Of a stretch of 64,000 nt of DNA, positions 1 through 8,622 are shown one piece after another. Source of the DNA: Bradyrhizobium viridifuturi (GTDB lineage: Bacteria > Pseudomonadota > Alphaproteobacteria > Rhizobiales > Xanthobacteraceae). The notes under the pieces were generated by a model. The model searched no databases and was not told where the DNA came from. It saw only the letters and a list, made by a program, of their open reading frames with translations. A program made the translations under genes and the position numbers. Numbering within the stretch: position 1 is the stretch's first letter; each line of letters starts with the position of its first letter. Location of the stretch: the NCBI RefSeq assembly GCF_001238275.1, contig NZ_LGTB01000012.1:1-64000 (forward strand), read 5' to 3'.

Positions 1-929
1 GGGTGCAGGCGCTCGACGTCGCAGGCCCGGTCGACGTGTTCGCGGAGACCAACGGTTTCGTCGCTGATGGCGATGGCTATGAGATCGTGCTGGTCGGCGC
101 CAGCCGCGAACCGCTGCGCGCATCGAACGGCATGAGGATCTCCGCCGACCTCAGTTTCAACGAGGCGGATGCCAAATTCGACATCCTGCTCGTTGCCGGC
201 GGCCCGGCTTTGCCCGACGCCGAGCCTGATCCCGAACTGACGCAGTGGCTGCGCCGTGCGCCCGAGCGCGCCGAACTCTACGGTTCGATCTGCACCGGCG
301 CATTCGCGCTCGGCCATGCCGGACTGCTCGACGGCCATAAGGTGACGACGCATTGGCAGAACGCGCAGCTTCTGGCGGCGCGGTTTCCGGCTGCCGAGGT
401 GATCTTCGACCGGATCTACATTCGTGACGGCAGACTGATGACGTCGGCCGGCGTGACCGCAGGCATCGATCTCGGCCTTGCGCTGGTCGCCGAGCGGCAC
501 GGGCCGCAGGTCGCGGTCGCGGTGGCCAAGCGGCTGGTCGTGGTGGCGCAGCGCCAGGGCGGGCAGTCGCAGTTCAGCCCCTATCTCACCGCGCCGGTCG
601 ACGAGGATTCACCGATTGCGCGTGCGCAAGCGCATATCATGCAGCACGTCGGCGAGCGCCACACGCTGCAATCGCTGGCCGAGGCCGTCGGCATGAGCGT
701 GCGCAATTTCGGCCGCGCCTTCGCGCAGGAGACCGGCATCACGCCGCATGAATTCGTCGAGCGCGCCCGCGTCGACGCTGCACGCCGGCTGCTCGAAGGC
801 TCGGACCGCCCGCTGAAGGCGGTTGCCTTCGACTGCGGCTTCGGCTCGGCCGATCGGATGCGCATCGTGTTCACCGAACGGCTCGGCGTGTCGCCGGCGC
901 AGTACCGGTCGAGTTTTCGCAAACTGTGA
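1..929 (+). CDS. GlxA family transcriptional regulator (5' end cut off by window)
   Basis: Regulator with an N-terminal DJ-1/PfpI (class I glutamine amidotransferase-like) domain over roughly residues 1-170 and a C-terminal AraC-type double helix-turn-helix over about 200-308. The visible protein opens at ALDVAGPVDVF, which in this family normally follows a short beta strand, so some 10-15 residues lie before base 1. The nucleophile-elbow region reads GSICTGAFALG, with the Cys retained. The C-terminal LLEGSDRPLKAVAFDCGFGS is a typical AraC second HTH. The regulated target and ligand cannot be told from the window. Confidence 0.9.
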   Translation, partial: VQALDVAGPVDVFAETNGFVADGDGYEIVLVGASREPLRASNGMRISADLSFNEADAKFDILLVAGGPALPDAEPDPELTQWLRRAPERAELYGSICTGAFALGHAGLLDGHKVTTHWQNAQLLAARFPAAEVIFDRIYIRDGRLMTSAGVTAGIDLGLALVAERHGPQVAVAVAKRLVVVAQRQGGQSQFSPYLTAPVDEDSPIARAQAHIMQHVGERHTLQSLAEAVGMSVRNFGRAFAQETGITPHEFVERARVDAARRLLEGSDRPLKAVAFDCGFGSADRMRIVFTERLGVSPAQYRSSFRKL

Positions 930-1017
930 TGCCGTTCATCAAGCGGAGGCCCGATCGGGGATAGTGTCAACCTATCAGAATTGCTCCAATATCATGCAAC
1001 TTTTCCGCGAGGCTGCC

Positions 1018-1584
1018 ATGGACGCGCTCACGCTCTTCATCATCCGCCACGCCGAGAAGCCGGGCGAGTCCTGGCCGGGGCCCGGCTTCACCGCGAACGG
1101 CGTGTCCGATAACGAGTCGCTGGTGCTCCGCGGCTGGCAGCGCGCCGGCGCCTGGACGGCCTTGTTCGGTACCGATCTTACCGGCGGCGACTATGCCAAG
1201 CCTGATGCGATCTATGCCGCGACACCGGGAACCGAGCCCAATCAGCCACCGTCGAGCCGTCCCGCCGAGACGATCTCGGCGCTAGCAGCGCGGCGCGGCC
1301 TGACGCCGAACGAAGGGTTCGGCAAGGGTGACGAGCCGGCCTTGATGAAGGCGGTGCTCGCGTCGAAGGGCATCGTGCTCTTGTGCTGGGAGCACAAGGC
1401 GATCATCTCCGACATCCTGCCGCTGATCCCGGTCAGCAAGGGCACGCCGCCGACCAAATGGGAGGGCAGCCGGTTCGACGTCGTGCTGCGCTTCGAGCGC
1501 GCCAAGGGCGACGACAAGTTCGCCTTCAAGGAGCTGTTTCCAAAATTGCTGTCGGGCGATTCCGACAAGCCACTCGGCGGCTGA
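1018..1584 (+). CDS. histidine phosphatase family protein
   Basis: Opens with LFIIRHAEKPGE, the RHG/RHA motif in which the His is the phospho-acceptor of the phosphoglycerate mutase-like superfamily. The usual second His is represented by CWEHKAI near residue 125. Length is 188 aa, short for a broad phosphatase but complete. I chose ATG 1018 because it puts the catalytic strand at the normal distance; an in-frame ATG at 994 is also possible. It is 89 bases after the GlxA-type regulator on the same strand. Substrate unknown. Confidence 0.82.
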   Translation: MDALTLFIIRHAEKPGESWPGPGFTANGVSDNESLVLRGWQRAGAWTALFGTDLTGGDYAKPDAIYAATPGTEPNQPPSSRPAETISALAARRGLTPNEGFGKGDEPALMKAVLASKGIVLLCWEHKAIISDILPLIPVSKGTPPTKWEGSRFDVVLRFERAKGDDKFAFKELFPKLLSGDSDKPLGG

Positions 1585-1605
1585 GCCGCGCCGCAACTGC
1601 GCCGA

Positions 1606-1959
1606 TCAATCCAGCCCGAGCGCCTTGCGCGATTTCCGCGTCAGCTTCGCGGAGATCAGCGCGTGCGCCTGATCGAGATAGGCCTTGAGTTCGGCGTCGG
1701 GGAGGGCGTCGTTCCTCACTAGCTGCACCCATGTGGCGCGCGCCAGATATGGCGCCGGCCGCGCAAAGCCCTGCTCGATCAGAAGCTGGTAGGCCATGTT
1801 CGATGTCTTGAACATGAAGCCGCCGGTGCTCTCGATGTAACCGCCGGCGAGCGCGAACATCTTGCCGCCGACCTTGAACACCGACGTGCCCTCCCATTGC
1901 ACCACCTTGGTGGCGGCGGGCAGGCGCAGGCAATGGGTTTCGAAGGTCTTTGGGCGCAT
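1606..1959 (-). CDS. MmcQ/YjbR family DNA-binding protein
   Basis: A 117-residue single-domain protein with the YjbR/CyaY-like fold signature: FETHCLRLPAATKVVQWEG at the start, then VFKVGGKMFALAG, and a C-terminal helix ending KSRKALGLD. Members are small double-stranded DNA-binding proteins of unclear role. ATG 1959 is preferred over an upstream in-frame ATG at 2016, because the family begins at the PKTFE segment. It converges with the histidine phosphatase gene and is divergent from the PadR regulator. Confidence 0.85.
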   Translation of the reverse strand: MRPKTFETHCLRLPAATKVVQWEGTSVFKVGGKMFALAGGYIESTGGFMFKTSNMAYQLLIEQGFARPAPYLARATWVQLVRNDALPDAELKAYLDQAHALISAKLTRKSRKALGLD

Positions 1960-2111
1960 GAATCGAGCGGGCCGGGAGTGCTCTAAGCCATAAGCCGGCG
2001 ACGCTACGGTCGACAAGCCCGGTGAGGGCCGCCGATCCCCAGGCTCGTTCCGATCCCCGCTCTATCCTCACGACCTCACGAAATCGTGGGTTGTCGTCAG
2101 TCCATCTATAG

Positions 2112-2129
2112 ATATATCGTAAGATATGT
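2112..2129. promoter_or_regulatory. probable autoregulatory operator of the PadR/YqjI-like regulator
   Basis: ATATATCGTAAGATATGT matches its own reverse complement at 14 of 18 positions. It stands out as an A/T-rich island in GC-rich DNA, 20 bases before the ATG at 2150 and ahead of the AAGGA ribosome site. PadR-family repressors usually bind such dyads in their own promoters. The binding itself is inference. Confidence 0.5.
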
Positions 2130-2149
2130 TTTGAGTAAGGAATTACACA

Positions 2150-2779
2150 ATGAGACGATCGATGTTTCGCGACCGGGGCGACGAGGGTTTTGGATTTGGC
2201 TTCTTCGTGGGCCGGCACGGCAGGGGCGGCCACCGCTTTGGCCGCGGCGGCCATGGCTTCTTCGGGCGGGGCGGCGGCGGTGACTTTCCGGGATCGCGGC
2301 GGCTGTCGTCGCAGGACCTGCAACTCGTGATCCTGGCGCTGCTCGGCGAGCAGCCGGGGCACGGCTATGAGCTGATCAAGAAAATCGAGGAGCGGTCGGA
2401 CGGCTTCTACAGCCCGAGCCCGGGCGTGATCTATCCGGCGCTGACCTTCCTCGAGGAGATCGGGCACGCCAGCGTCACCCAGGATGCGGCGCGCAAGCTC
2501 TACAGCATCACCGAGCAGGGCAAGGCGCATCTCGCCGAGAACCGCGCCACCGCCGACACCATTCTCGAAGCGCTATCGCGGATCGGCCGCCGCATGGAGG
2601 AGGTGCGCGAAGCCTTCGCCGGCGTCAGCGATCTCGATGGCGGAGCGTCCGACGATTTGCACCGCGCCCGTCACGCGCTGAAGAGCGCGCTGCGCCGGAA
2701 GCGCGGCTGCGATGCCGCCGAGGCACAGCGGATCGCAAAGATCCTGGACCGCGCCGCCGCTGAAATCCTGCAGCAGTGA
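2150..2779 (+). CDS. PadR family transcriptional regulator, YqjI-like
   Basis: Winged-helix repressor of 209 aa. The first 45 residues are a Gly/His/Arg-rich tail (GRHGRGGHRFGRGGHGFFGR), followed by a PadR wHTH (LQLVILALLGEQPGHGYELI, SPGVIYPALTFLEEIG) and a C-terminal dimerisation helix ending ILDRAAAEIL. The layout matches E. coli YqjI, a nickel-responsive PadR repressor with a His-rich metal-binding N terminus. Here the tail has few His and no Cys, so metal sensing is only possible. AAGGA lies about 8 bases before ATG 2150. A dyad at 2112-2129 suggests autorepression. No obvious partner gene adjoins it. Confidence 0.88.
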   Translation: MRRSMFRDRGDEGFGFGFFVGRHGRGGHRFGRGGHGFFGRGGGGDFPGSRRLSSQDLQLVILALLGEQPGHGYELIKKIEERSDGFYSPSPGVIYPALTFLEEIGHASVTQDAARKLYSITEQGKAHLAENRATADTILEALSRIGRRMEEVREAFAGVSDLDGGASDDLHRARHALKSALRRKRGCDAAEAQRIAKILDRAAAEILQQ

Positions 2780-2975
2780 CGTTAGTCGCAGGCACGGAGT
2801 AACGCTGCCGCTCAAGGGCGGCAGCGAGCTCTGCCTGAAGGTGGCGCGAGGATCCGTTCCGCACGCAGGCGGAAAATCCCGCTGGCGTGATTGTGAGCCG
2901 CAACGGCCTCACGCCATGCTGGATTTTGTCGGCGCTTCTTGCTCTGCTCCCAAAAAACAGGGAGCGAAGCGCCGC

Positions 2976-3671
2976 ATGTCCGAAGTCCCGCCTCATCATC
3001 CACTCGATCGCCCGATCTGGAGCGCGCTAACCACGAGACAGCGTGAGCTAGCGGAAGGTGGCACCAATGCCCGGCGCTTTCCGGTTGCGATCGCACCCTT
3101 CGCCGACATGCTCGACATGTCGCCGCAGAGCTTTGCGGCGCTCGGCGCGCTGCTGTCGGGACCTGAGATCGCGGTGCTGTTCACGCCTGAGCCGGTCACT
3201 GTACCGCCGGAGTTCAAGGTGCTGCTGGCCGAGACCGGCGAGCAGATGATCGGCACGCCGGCGGACTCTTCTCTGCCTGGCGTCGAGATCGCCAGGCTCG
3301 GGCTAGCTGACGTTCCCGCGATGGTGGCGCTGACGGAACTGACCAAGCCCGGACCGTTCAGCGCAAGGACGCATGAGCTCGGCAACTTCTTCGGCATCCG
3401 CGTCGGCCGCGAGCTGGTCGCAATGACCGGCGAACGGATGAAGCCGGGGAATTATACCGAAATGACCGCCGTGTGTGTGCATCCGGATCATCGCGGCCGC
3501 GGCTATGCGCAGGCGCTGCTGTCGGCGGTCGGCCGCCAGATCGCGGCGCGCGGCGAGATTCCGTTCCTGCATGTCTTCACCAGTAACGTCTCGGCGATCG
3601 CACTGTACCGGCGCCAGGGCATGGAAATCCGCCGCCGTCTGCACATCACAGTGTTGCAGAAGCAAGGATAG
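2976..3671 (+). CDS. GNAT family N-acetyltransferase
   Basis: 231 aa. The C-terminal half holds the GNAT acetyl-CoA site: AVCVHPDHRGRGYAQALLSAV is the R/Q-x-x-G-x-G/A-type pyrophosphate loop, followed by FLHVFTSNVSAIALYRRQGM, typical of motif B. The N-terminal half (HPLDRPIWSALTTRQ) is the more variable part of the two-domain GNATs. The open frame extends upstream, but ATG 2976 with GGAG upstream gives the family start. Acceptor substrate unknown. Confidence 0.85.
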   Translation: MSEVPPHHPLDRPIWSALTTRQRELAEGGTNARRFPVAIAPFADMLDMSPQSFAALGALLSGPEIAVLFTPEPVTVPPEFKVLLAETGEQMIGTPADSSLPGVEIARLGLADVPAMVALTELTKPGPFSARTHELGNFFGIRVGRELVAMTGERMKPGNYTEMTAVCVHPDHRGRGYAQALLSAVGRQIAARGEIPFLHVFTSNVSAIALYRRQGMEIRRRLHITVLQKQG

Positions 3672-3806
3672 CGCTGGGCTGAAGGGGGACGTCTCTACCC
3701 AAATACATGGGAACGAAAGAGTTCAGTTCAAGAATTGCCAGGCGCCTGTCTCACCGCGTATGTCCCGCCTCCCTCAAAGCCGGGGGATGCAGCGGGGAGC
3801 AAGCCC

Positions 3807-4961
3807 ATGGCAGTTGCGACGACAGACGGATTCGCCGACGCGCGGTTTTCGGCGGCGCGTGAGGCGTTCGAGGCCAATTTCGCTGACGGGGAGGAACTCG
3901 GCGCATCGTTCTGCGCCACGATCGACGGCGAGACCGTGGTCGATCTGTGGGGCGGCTTCGCCGACGAGGCGGAGCAGCTGCCCTGGACGCGCGACACCAT
4001 CGTCAACGTCTATTCGATCACCAAGACCATGACCGCGCTGACCGCGTTGTGGCTCGCCGATCGCGGCGCGCTCGATTTCGCGGCGCCGGTTGCGCGCTAC
4101 TGGCCGGAATTCGCCGCGAACGGCAAGGCCGGCATCACCGTGGCGCAGCTGATGAGCCACTCGGCCGGACTTTCCGGCTGGCATCCCGCGATCAGCGGCG
4201 AAGACTTTTATGACTGGGAGAAGGCGACATCGACGTTGGCTGCGCAAGCGCCGCTGTGGGCGCCAGGCACCGCGTCGGGCTATCATGTCTACACGTTCGG
4301 CTTCCTGATCGGCGAGGTTGTCAGGCGGATCACCGGCAGGACGCTCGGCACGGTGTTCCGCGAGGAGATCGCAGCTCCGTTGAACGCGGATTTCTGGATC
4401 GGCCTGCCGGCCAGTGAGGACCATCGCGTCGCCGACCTCGTGCCGTTCCTGCCGTCGTCTGCCGCGACCGGCGTGGAAATGACGACGATCCAGCAGATCA
4501 CCTTCAGCGACACCCGCACCGACGTGCCCTCGACCCGCACCCGTGCCTGGCGCGGCGCCGAGATCCCGGCGGTGAACGGCCACGGCAACGCCCGTTCGAT
4601 CGCCGCGATCCAGACCATCCTGGCGACAGGCGGCACCGCGAAGGGGCAGCGCATCATGTCGGAAGCGGGCTGCCGCAGGGCGCTGGAGGTGCAGATCGAT
4701 GGGCCGGATCTCGTGATGCGCGGCATCTCGGTCCGCTTCGGCCTCGGCTACGGTTTGCCGAGCCCGATCCTCAGCCTGGTGCCGCCGAACCCGAACACGC
4801 TGTTCTGGTCGGGCGGCGGTGGGTCGTTCGTGCTCATTGATACCGACGCGCGCATGACGTTTGCCTATGCGATGAACCGGATGCAGCGCGGGCTCGTCGG
4901 CGACGCCCGCTCGTTCCGGATCATCCGTGCGATGTGGCGGGCGCTCGGGATGACGCCCTGA
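3807..4961 (+). CDS. beta-lactamase-fold serine hydrolase (esterase / class C-like)
   Basis: 384 aa. The SITK tetrad at residues 70-73 is the SxxK catalytic motif of class C beta-lactamases, DD-peptidases and family VIII esterases. A YHV motif lies in WAPGTASGYHVYTFGFLIG, at the place of the usual YxN, and FWSGGGGSF near the C terminus takes the KTG position. No signal peptide is seen, which fits a cytoplasmic esterase better than a periplasmic beta-lactamase. ATG 3807 is preceded by GGGGAG; an upstream in-frame ATG at 3735 would add a poorly conserved extension. Confidence 0.85.
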   Translation: MAVATTDGFADARFSAAREAFEANFADGEELGASFCATIDGETVVDLWGGFADEAEQLPWTRDTIVNVYSITKTMTALTALWLADRGALDFAAPVARYWPEFAANGKAGITVAQLMSHSAGLSGWHPAISGEDFYDWEKATSTLAAQAPLWAPGTASGYHVYTFGFLIGEVVRRITGRTLGTVFREEIAAPLNADFWIGLPASEDHRVADLVPFLPSSAATGVEMTTIQQITFSDTRTDVPSTRTRAWRGAEIPAVNGHGNARSIAAIQTILATGGTAKGQRIMSEAGCRRALEVQIDGPDLVMRGISVRFGLGYGLPSPILSLVPPNPNTLFWSGGGGSFVLIDTDARMTFAYAMNRMQRGLVGDARSFRIIRAMWRALGMTP

Positions 4962-4979
4962 GCGGAGAGCGTGGCGCGC

Positions 4980-6893
4980 TCAGGCCAGCCTGTTGCCGGC
5001 GAGATGCACCGTGCGCTTGTCGCAGCTCGGGTCGATCGCGACGGCAGTCGTCGTGATGTGCCCGCGTGCGGCGATGTTGTTGCTGATCTCGACGTTCCTG
5101 GCGCGGCCGACGAAGATCGCGCTGTGGGGCTTGATGTGGAACAACTCGCCGGCGCCGAACACATTGCCGCGCAGAAACGTCTGGCCGATCACATTGCCGG
5201 CGATCTTCGCACCGTCGGCATTGCTGACGAAGATCGCGTAGATGTAGGAATCGTCGATGTGGTTGCCTTCGATGATGACGCGCCGGTTCTCGAAATTGTC
5301 CTGGAATCCCTTGGCCCCTTCCGGCGGCACCATGCCGACATAGATCGCGCCGAGCGTTCCGCTGCCGCTGGTCAGCTCATTGGCGCCGTTGACGCAGTGG
5401 CTGAAGCGGTTGTTGCGGAATACCAGGTTGTCGGCAAACCCGGACTCCGACCAGAAGCCGATGTCGCTGCCCGCCTGCAGCGCCACCCCGGTCGAGAAGG
5501 TGAACTGGCAGTTCTCGACGATGGCGTTCGGTGCCTTCATCAGCGCGCGGCCGCAGGCGTGGAAATTGCATCGCAGCACGGTGGCGCCGGACCCGATATG
5601 TGTCAGCGAGGTGACGGCGTCGCCGACCTTGAGCGGCAGGTCCTGTTGCAGGACCACGTCGTAGATCAAATCCGGCTGGGTGGTCGGGCTCCGGTCCTTC
5701 CAGAGCTGGGCGATCTTCGCCTTCAGCTCCGGTGCGTGACGCTTGGTCAATTGCGCGACCTTGCCGCGTCCGAGTGAGCGAAACGTCGCGTGGTCGCAGC
5801 TCTCGATGTCGTCGCCCGCCTCAAGGCCGATGTCCCATTTCGGGCTGAGCAGGAACCGGCGCGGCGCGGACTTCGCCACGACGTAGTAATAGAAGCCATG
5901 CACGTTGATGGCGTCGTCGGAGGTATTGGCGAAGCTGCAATCCTCCATGGTCGGACCGTGCGCGACCGCGGTGAAGTGCGAGCCGTCGGAATTGGTCGAG
6001 ATCAGGCGGTCTGACGTCGCGCCCTTCGGCCGCGGTCCCGGGACGACCGAAACCTTCTGCAGCAGCATCGAGCCTTCGCCGCCATTTTCGATGATGCCCA
6101 TCCCCGGAGAGGCGAGGAGCTTGAGATCGATCAGGCTGGTGGCGACGCTGGAGTCGACGGCGATGGCATGTGTGCCGCTATTTGCGATGGTGACGACGTC
6201 GCCGATGGTGATCGGCAGCTGGCTTGGGAAACGGTCATTCGCGCTCCACCGCAACTGCACCTTGATCGCGCCGTCGCTGAGGCGCGTGGCTCGGGCCGGC
6301 GACAGGAAATCCCTGGCGCCGGTCTTCAGCGCCCGGTTGCGGCGGTCCATCACCTTGAAGAAGCCGTCCGTGAAGGCGGCGAGCAGTACGGCATCATCGG
6401 GGAAGCCGGGGTCGACCTTCACCGTGATCTCGACCGCCTGCTTGTCGAAAGCGGTGATCGTCCCTTGCGTGAAGGGCAGCGGGTCGTAATCGATGGTGAG
6501 ATCGCGAACGGTGAGGCGGTTGCAGCCGGAGATCACCAAGGTCCCGCTGCGCGTGGTGTTGATCAGTTCCGCGCCGTTGCCGTTGAGCTCGAAGCCGTGC
6601 AACTGCCGAAACGCGAGCGGCCGCTTGATCCGGTAGCTGGCGTTCTTCTCCAGGTTGAGTACGATGTGAACCGGCCCCGCCTTGCTGGCATCGCCCGCTG
6701 CCTTGGCGATTGCGGCCAGCGCCTTGGCAAAGGCCGCGTCGGCGTCACCGCCTGATGTCGCGGTGAAGGTGGCCATGTCGAAGCTGGCCGCGCCCGGGAC
6801 CGACGTCTGCTCGGCGCGGCTTTCCGTGCCGAACAGCGGGCCCGCGACAAATAGCGAAGCAAGCGTCAGCGCCCGCCGGCGGCTGATCGACAT
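4980..6893 (-). CDS. exported right-handed beta-helix protein (Tat substrate)
   Basis: 637 aa. It begins MSISRRRALTLASLFVAG, a twin-arginine signal peptide with a cut probably after ESRA. The mature part has repeated strand-turn segments such as LVISGCNRLTVRDLTIDYD, ATVLRCNFHACGRAL and VVIEGNHIDDSYIYAIFVSN, the NosD/pectate-lyase style parallel beta-helix, which normally binds or cleaves polysaccharide. No catalytic signature was recognised. ATG 6893 is used because it starts the Tat signal; the open frame runs on to 7058 without a credible leader. It lies downstream of the TROVE gene on the same strand, separated by a hairpin. Confidence 0.85.
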   Translation of the reverse strand: MSISRRRALTLASLFVAGPLFGTESRAEQTSVPGAASFDMATFTATSGGDADAAFAKALAAIAKAAGDASKAGPVHIVLNLEKNASYRIKRPLAFRQLHGFELNGNGAELINTTRSGTLVISGCNRLTVRDLTIDYDPLPFTQGTITAFDKQAVEITVKVDPGFPDDAVLLAAFTDGFFKVMDRRNRALKTGARDFLSPARATRLSDGAIKVQLRWSANDRFPSQLPITIGDVVTIANSGTHAIAVDSSVATSLIDLKLLASPGMGIIENGGEGSMLLQKVSVVPGPRPKGATSDRLISTNSDGSHFTAVAHGPTMEDCSFANTSDDAINVHGFYYYVVAKSAPRRFLLSPKWDIGLEAGDDIESCDHATFRSLGRGKVAQLTKRHAPELKAKIAQLWKDRSPTTQPDLIYDVVLQQDLPLKVGDAVTSLTHIGSGATVLRCNFHACGRALMKAPNAIVENCQFTFSTGVALQAGSDIGFWSESGFADNLVFRNNRFSHCVNGANELTSGSGTLGAIYVGMVPPEGAKGFQDNFENRRVIIEGNHIDDSYIYAIFVSNADGAKIAGNVIGQTFLRGNVFGAGELFHIKPHSAIFVGRARNVEISNNIAARGHITTTAVAIDPSCDKRTVHLAGNRLA

Positions 6894-7068
6894 CGAGTGC
6901 GTCTCCTTGCAGGACTGCGACCGGTCGCGCGCATGGTCGGTCCGCGAAGATGAATTGGAGCCAAACAGGGTGGAGCTGGCGCAGCCGCTCTCGAGATTGT
7001 GAATGACGTTGCCGCCGGTCGTGCGCTGCGCGAGCGGTGCGCTCGTCCATCGCACCAAAATGTATTGA

Positions 7069-7094
7069 GCCCGGGCGCGCAGGCGCGTCCGGGC
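7069..7094 (-). terminator. hairpin downstream of the TROVE gene
   Basis: GCCCGG and GCGCG arms form a long GC-rich near-perfect inverted repeat just past the TROVE stop codon. On the minus strand it is followed by TCAATACATTTTGG, which is only weakly T-rich. It may act as a terminator or 3' end stabiliser between the TROVE gene and the beta-helix gene. Confidence 0.5.
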
Positions 7095-7115
7095 CCCATT
7101 GTTGTCGAGCAGGCG

Positions 7116-8441
7116 TCAGTGCATCGTCTGTTCCGACGCTGCGATCCAGGCGATCACGGCCTCGGAGAAGCCGTCGACCCGCGTCCACGGGCCGTGTCCG
7201 ACACCGTGCTGGTAGGACGCCACGTTGACCATGTATCCGCGTCCCTTGGGAGCGGGCACCTGGTCGTGGCTCTGCTCGTCGGTGAAGACGATCAGGCGAT
7301 CGCCCTTGCGGTCGATCTCCGTCACCGCCTTGCCGAGATACGTCCCGCCATGCGGCTGCGAGCCGATGATCGCATCGCGCAGCGCGAAGCCGCGGCGCGG
7401 CGGCAGCTTCACGACCTCATTGCTGAACGTGAAGATCTCCACCTCGTCGCAAACCTCGCGGGCGAGGATCGCAAGACCGCAGGCCGCCTCCGCCCGCGTC
7501 ATTTCGGATTGGGCCGAGAGCGGCGTGAACATCGATCCCGACACGTCGATCAGGAGCCGCGTGCGGCCGTCGAGCCGCGCGTAGTCCTTGATCGACTTCA
7601 GCATCGCGGCCTCGAGCTCCGGCTCGAAGTCCGGTGCATAACGCGCCGCGGTGATGAAGCGGTAGGGAAGGATGCGGTCCGTCCGCATCGCGTCGATCGC
7701 CTCCGCGATGGTCCGGCGCGGCACCTCCGCCTTCTGCATCAGGCGCAGGTTGCGGAGCAGCGCCAGCCCGCCGAGCTTGTTCTCGCCGATCAGCCGCTCG
7801 AAAGTCTCGCGCTCGTCCTTGCCGGACGAGAGCGAAACCTCCCAGGTGTCGGGCGAGGCGAGCTCGCCATCGACGAGCTGCTTCCACACCTTCTCCTGCG
7901 CGGTGTCCTTCGGCTTGGCGTGGACCAGGAACAGCACGTCCTTGATCCGCACCGCGCCATCGCGATCGTATTTCGCGAGCTGGTAGGCGTCGAACTTGGT
8001 GAGCGCCCGCGCCAGCCCCTTCTTGATCTGCGCCGAGACGGGTTGACGCTTGCGCTGCTGCTGAGGACCGAGCGCATCAGCCCAGTAGATCGCAAGCAGC
8101 TCGGTCATCTCGTCCGGCCGCTGGATCACGCGGGCGAGCGTATCGGCAACGAGGCCGCGATGGGTCGCGTGCCGGGCCATCTCGCGGACCACGAGCAGCG
8201 GCGCATGCCGCAGCTTCATGGTCTCGCGCGCAGCGATGGCGAGTTCGGCCGTCCGCTCCGGATCGACCTTCGGCACCAGCGCCTTGATGCGATCGGCGAT
8301 CGCAATCCCGTCCTCGTAGAACTGGTTCTCCCAGAGGAGGCAGTTCAGCAGCGCGCGCCGCAGCTCCATCTCGGGCGTAAAGCGCTTTCCGCGCGCTCCC
8401 TCACGGGTGAAGGCGCGCATGATCTTGTTGATCGTGGCCAT
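7116..8441 (-). CDS. rsr: TROVE domain RNA-binding protein (Ro60/Rsr ortholog)
   Basis: 441 aa. The N-terminal part, about residues 20-290, is a TROVE helical-repeat ring (ELRRALLNCLLWENQFYEDG, KLRHAPLLVVREMARHATHR, GGLALLRNLRLMQKA), which in Ro60 binds the Y RNA stem outside and misfolded RNA ends in its hole. The C-terminal part is a von Willebrand A domain with a complete MIDAS start, D299-V-S301-G-S303, and a downstream GGTYLGKA Thr. It is a little shorter than Deinococcus Rsr. ATG 8441 is decided by AAAGGAGG five bases upstream. The four Y-RNA-like units directly upstream on the same strand supply its expected ligands, and no RtcB or RtcA gene is in the window. Confidence 0.92.
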   Translation of the reverse strand: MATINKIMRAFTREGARGKRFTPEMELRRALLNCLLWENQFYEDGIAIADRIKALVPKVDPERTAELAIAARETMKLRHAPLLVVREMARHATHRGLVADTLARVIQRPDEMTELLAIYWADALGPQQQRKRQPVSAQIKKGLARALTKFDAYQLAKYDRDGAVRIKDVLFLVHAKPKDTAQEKVWKQLVDGELASPDTWEVSLSSGKDERETFERLIGENKLGGLALLRNLRLMQKAEVPRRTIAEAIDAMRTDRILPYRFITAARYAPDFEPELEAAMLKSIKDYARLDGRTRLLIDVSGSMFTPLSAQSEMTRAEAACGLAILAREVCDEVEIFTFSNEVVKLPPRRGFALRDAIIGSQPHGGTYLGKAVTEIDRKGDRLIVFTDEQSHDQVPAPKGRGYMVNVASYQHGVGHGPWTRVDGFSEAVIAWIAASEQTMH

Positions 8442-8479
8442 GATGGCCTCCTTTCTGGGTGAGTATGGATTGGATAGTG

Positions 8480-8615
8480 GTGCCGGGGAACAGGCGAGGC
8501 TGACTGCCCTTGCGGGCTTCGCATGCTCTTCCATCGAGCCACGGACTTCTCGTCCGGAAGGAATCGAACCTTCTGCCTTGCGATCCGATGTAACAGCGCT
8601 CTTCACCACCGGCAT
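8480..8615 (-). ncRNA. yrlA: Y RNA-like unit 4, with permuted tRNA mimic (YrlA type)
   Basis: 136 nt. The outer stem pairs TGCCGG (8609-8614) with CCGGCA (8481-8486). Then comes the conserved internal loop, GTGGTGAA against CGCCTGTTCC. The inner stem pairs GAG-C-GCTG (8594-8601) with CAGCCTC (8496-8502), leaving one bulged C. The interior reads in order: T arm with 5-bp stem and TTCGATT loop, acceptor stem CGGAC-GAGAA-GTCCG, D arm GCTC-GATGGAA-GAGC, and a GCCCGCAAGGGC hairpin. Thus T arm, capped acceptor stem and D arm follow one another, a circularly permuted tRNA. Ends are approximate. Confidence 0.85.
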
Positions 8616-8622
8616 TGACGGA

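Noticed and set aside
5400..7058. Long plus-strand open frames opposite the beta-helix gene, and similar long antisense frames opposite dctA, purF and radA
   Set aside because: High-GC codon bias gives long antisense frames; they lack starts with ribosome sites and any recognisable domain.
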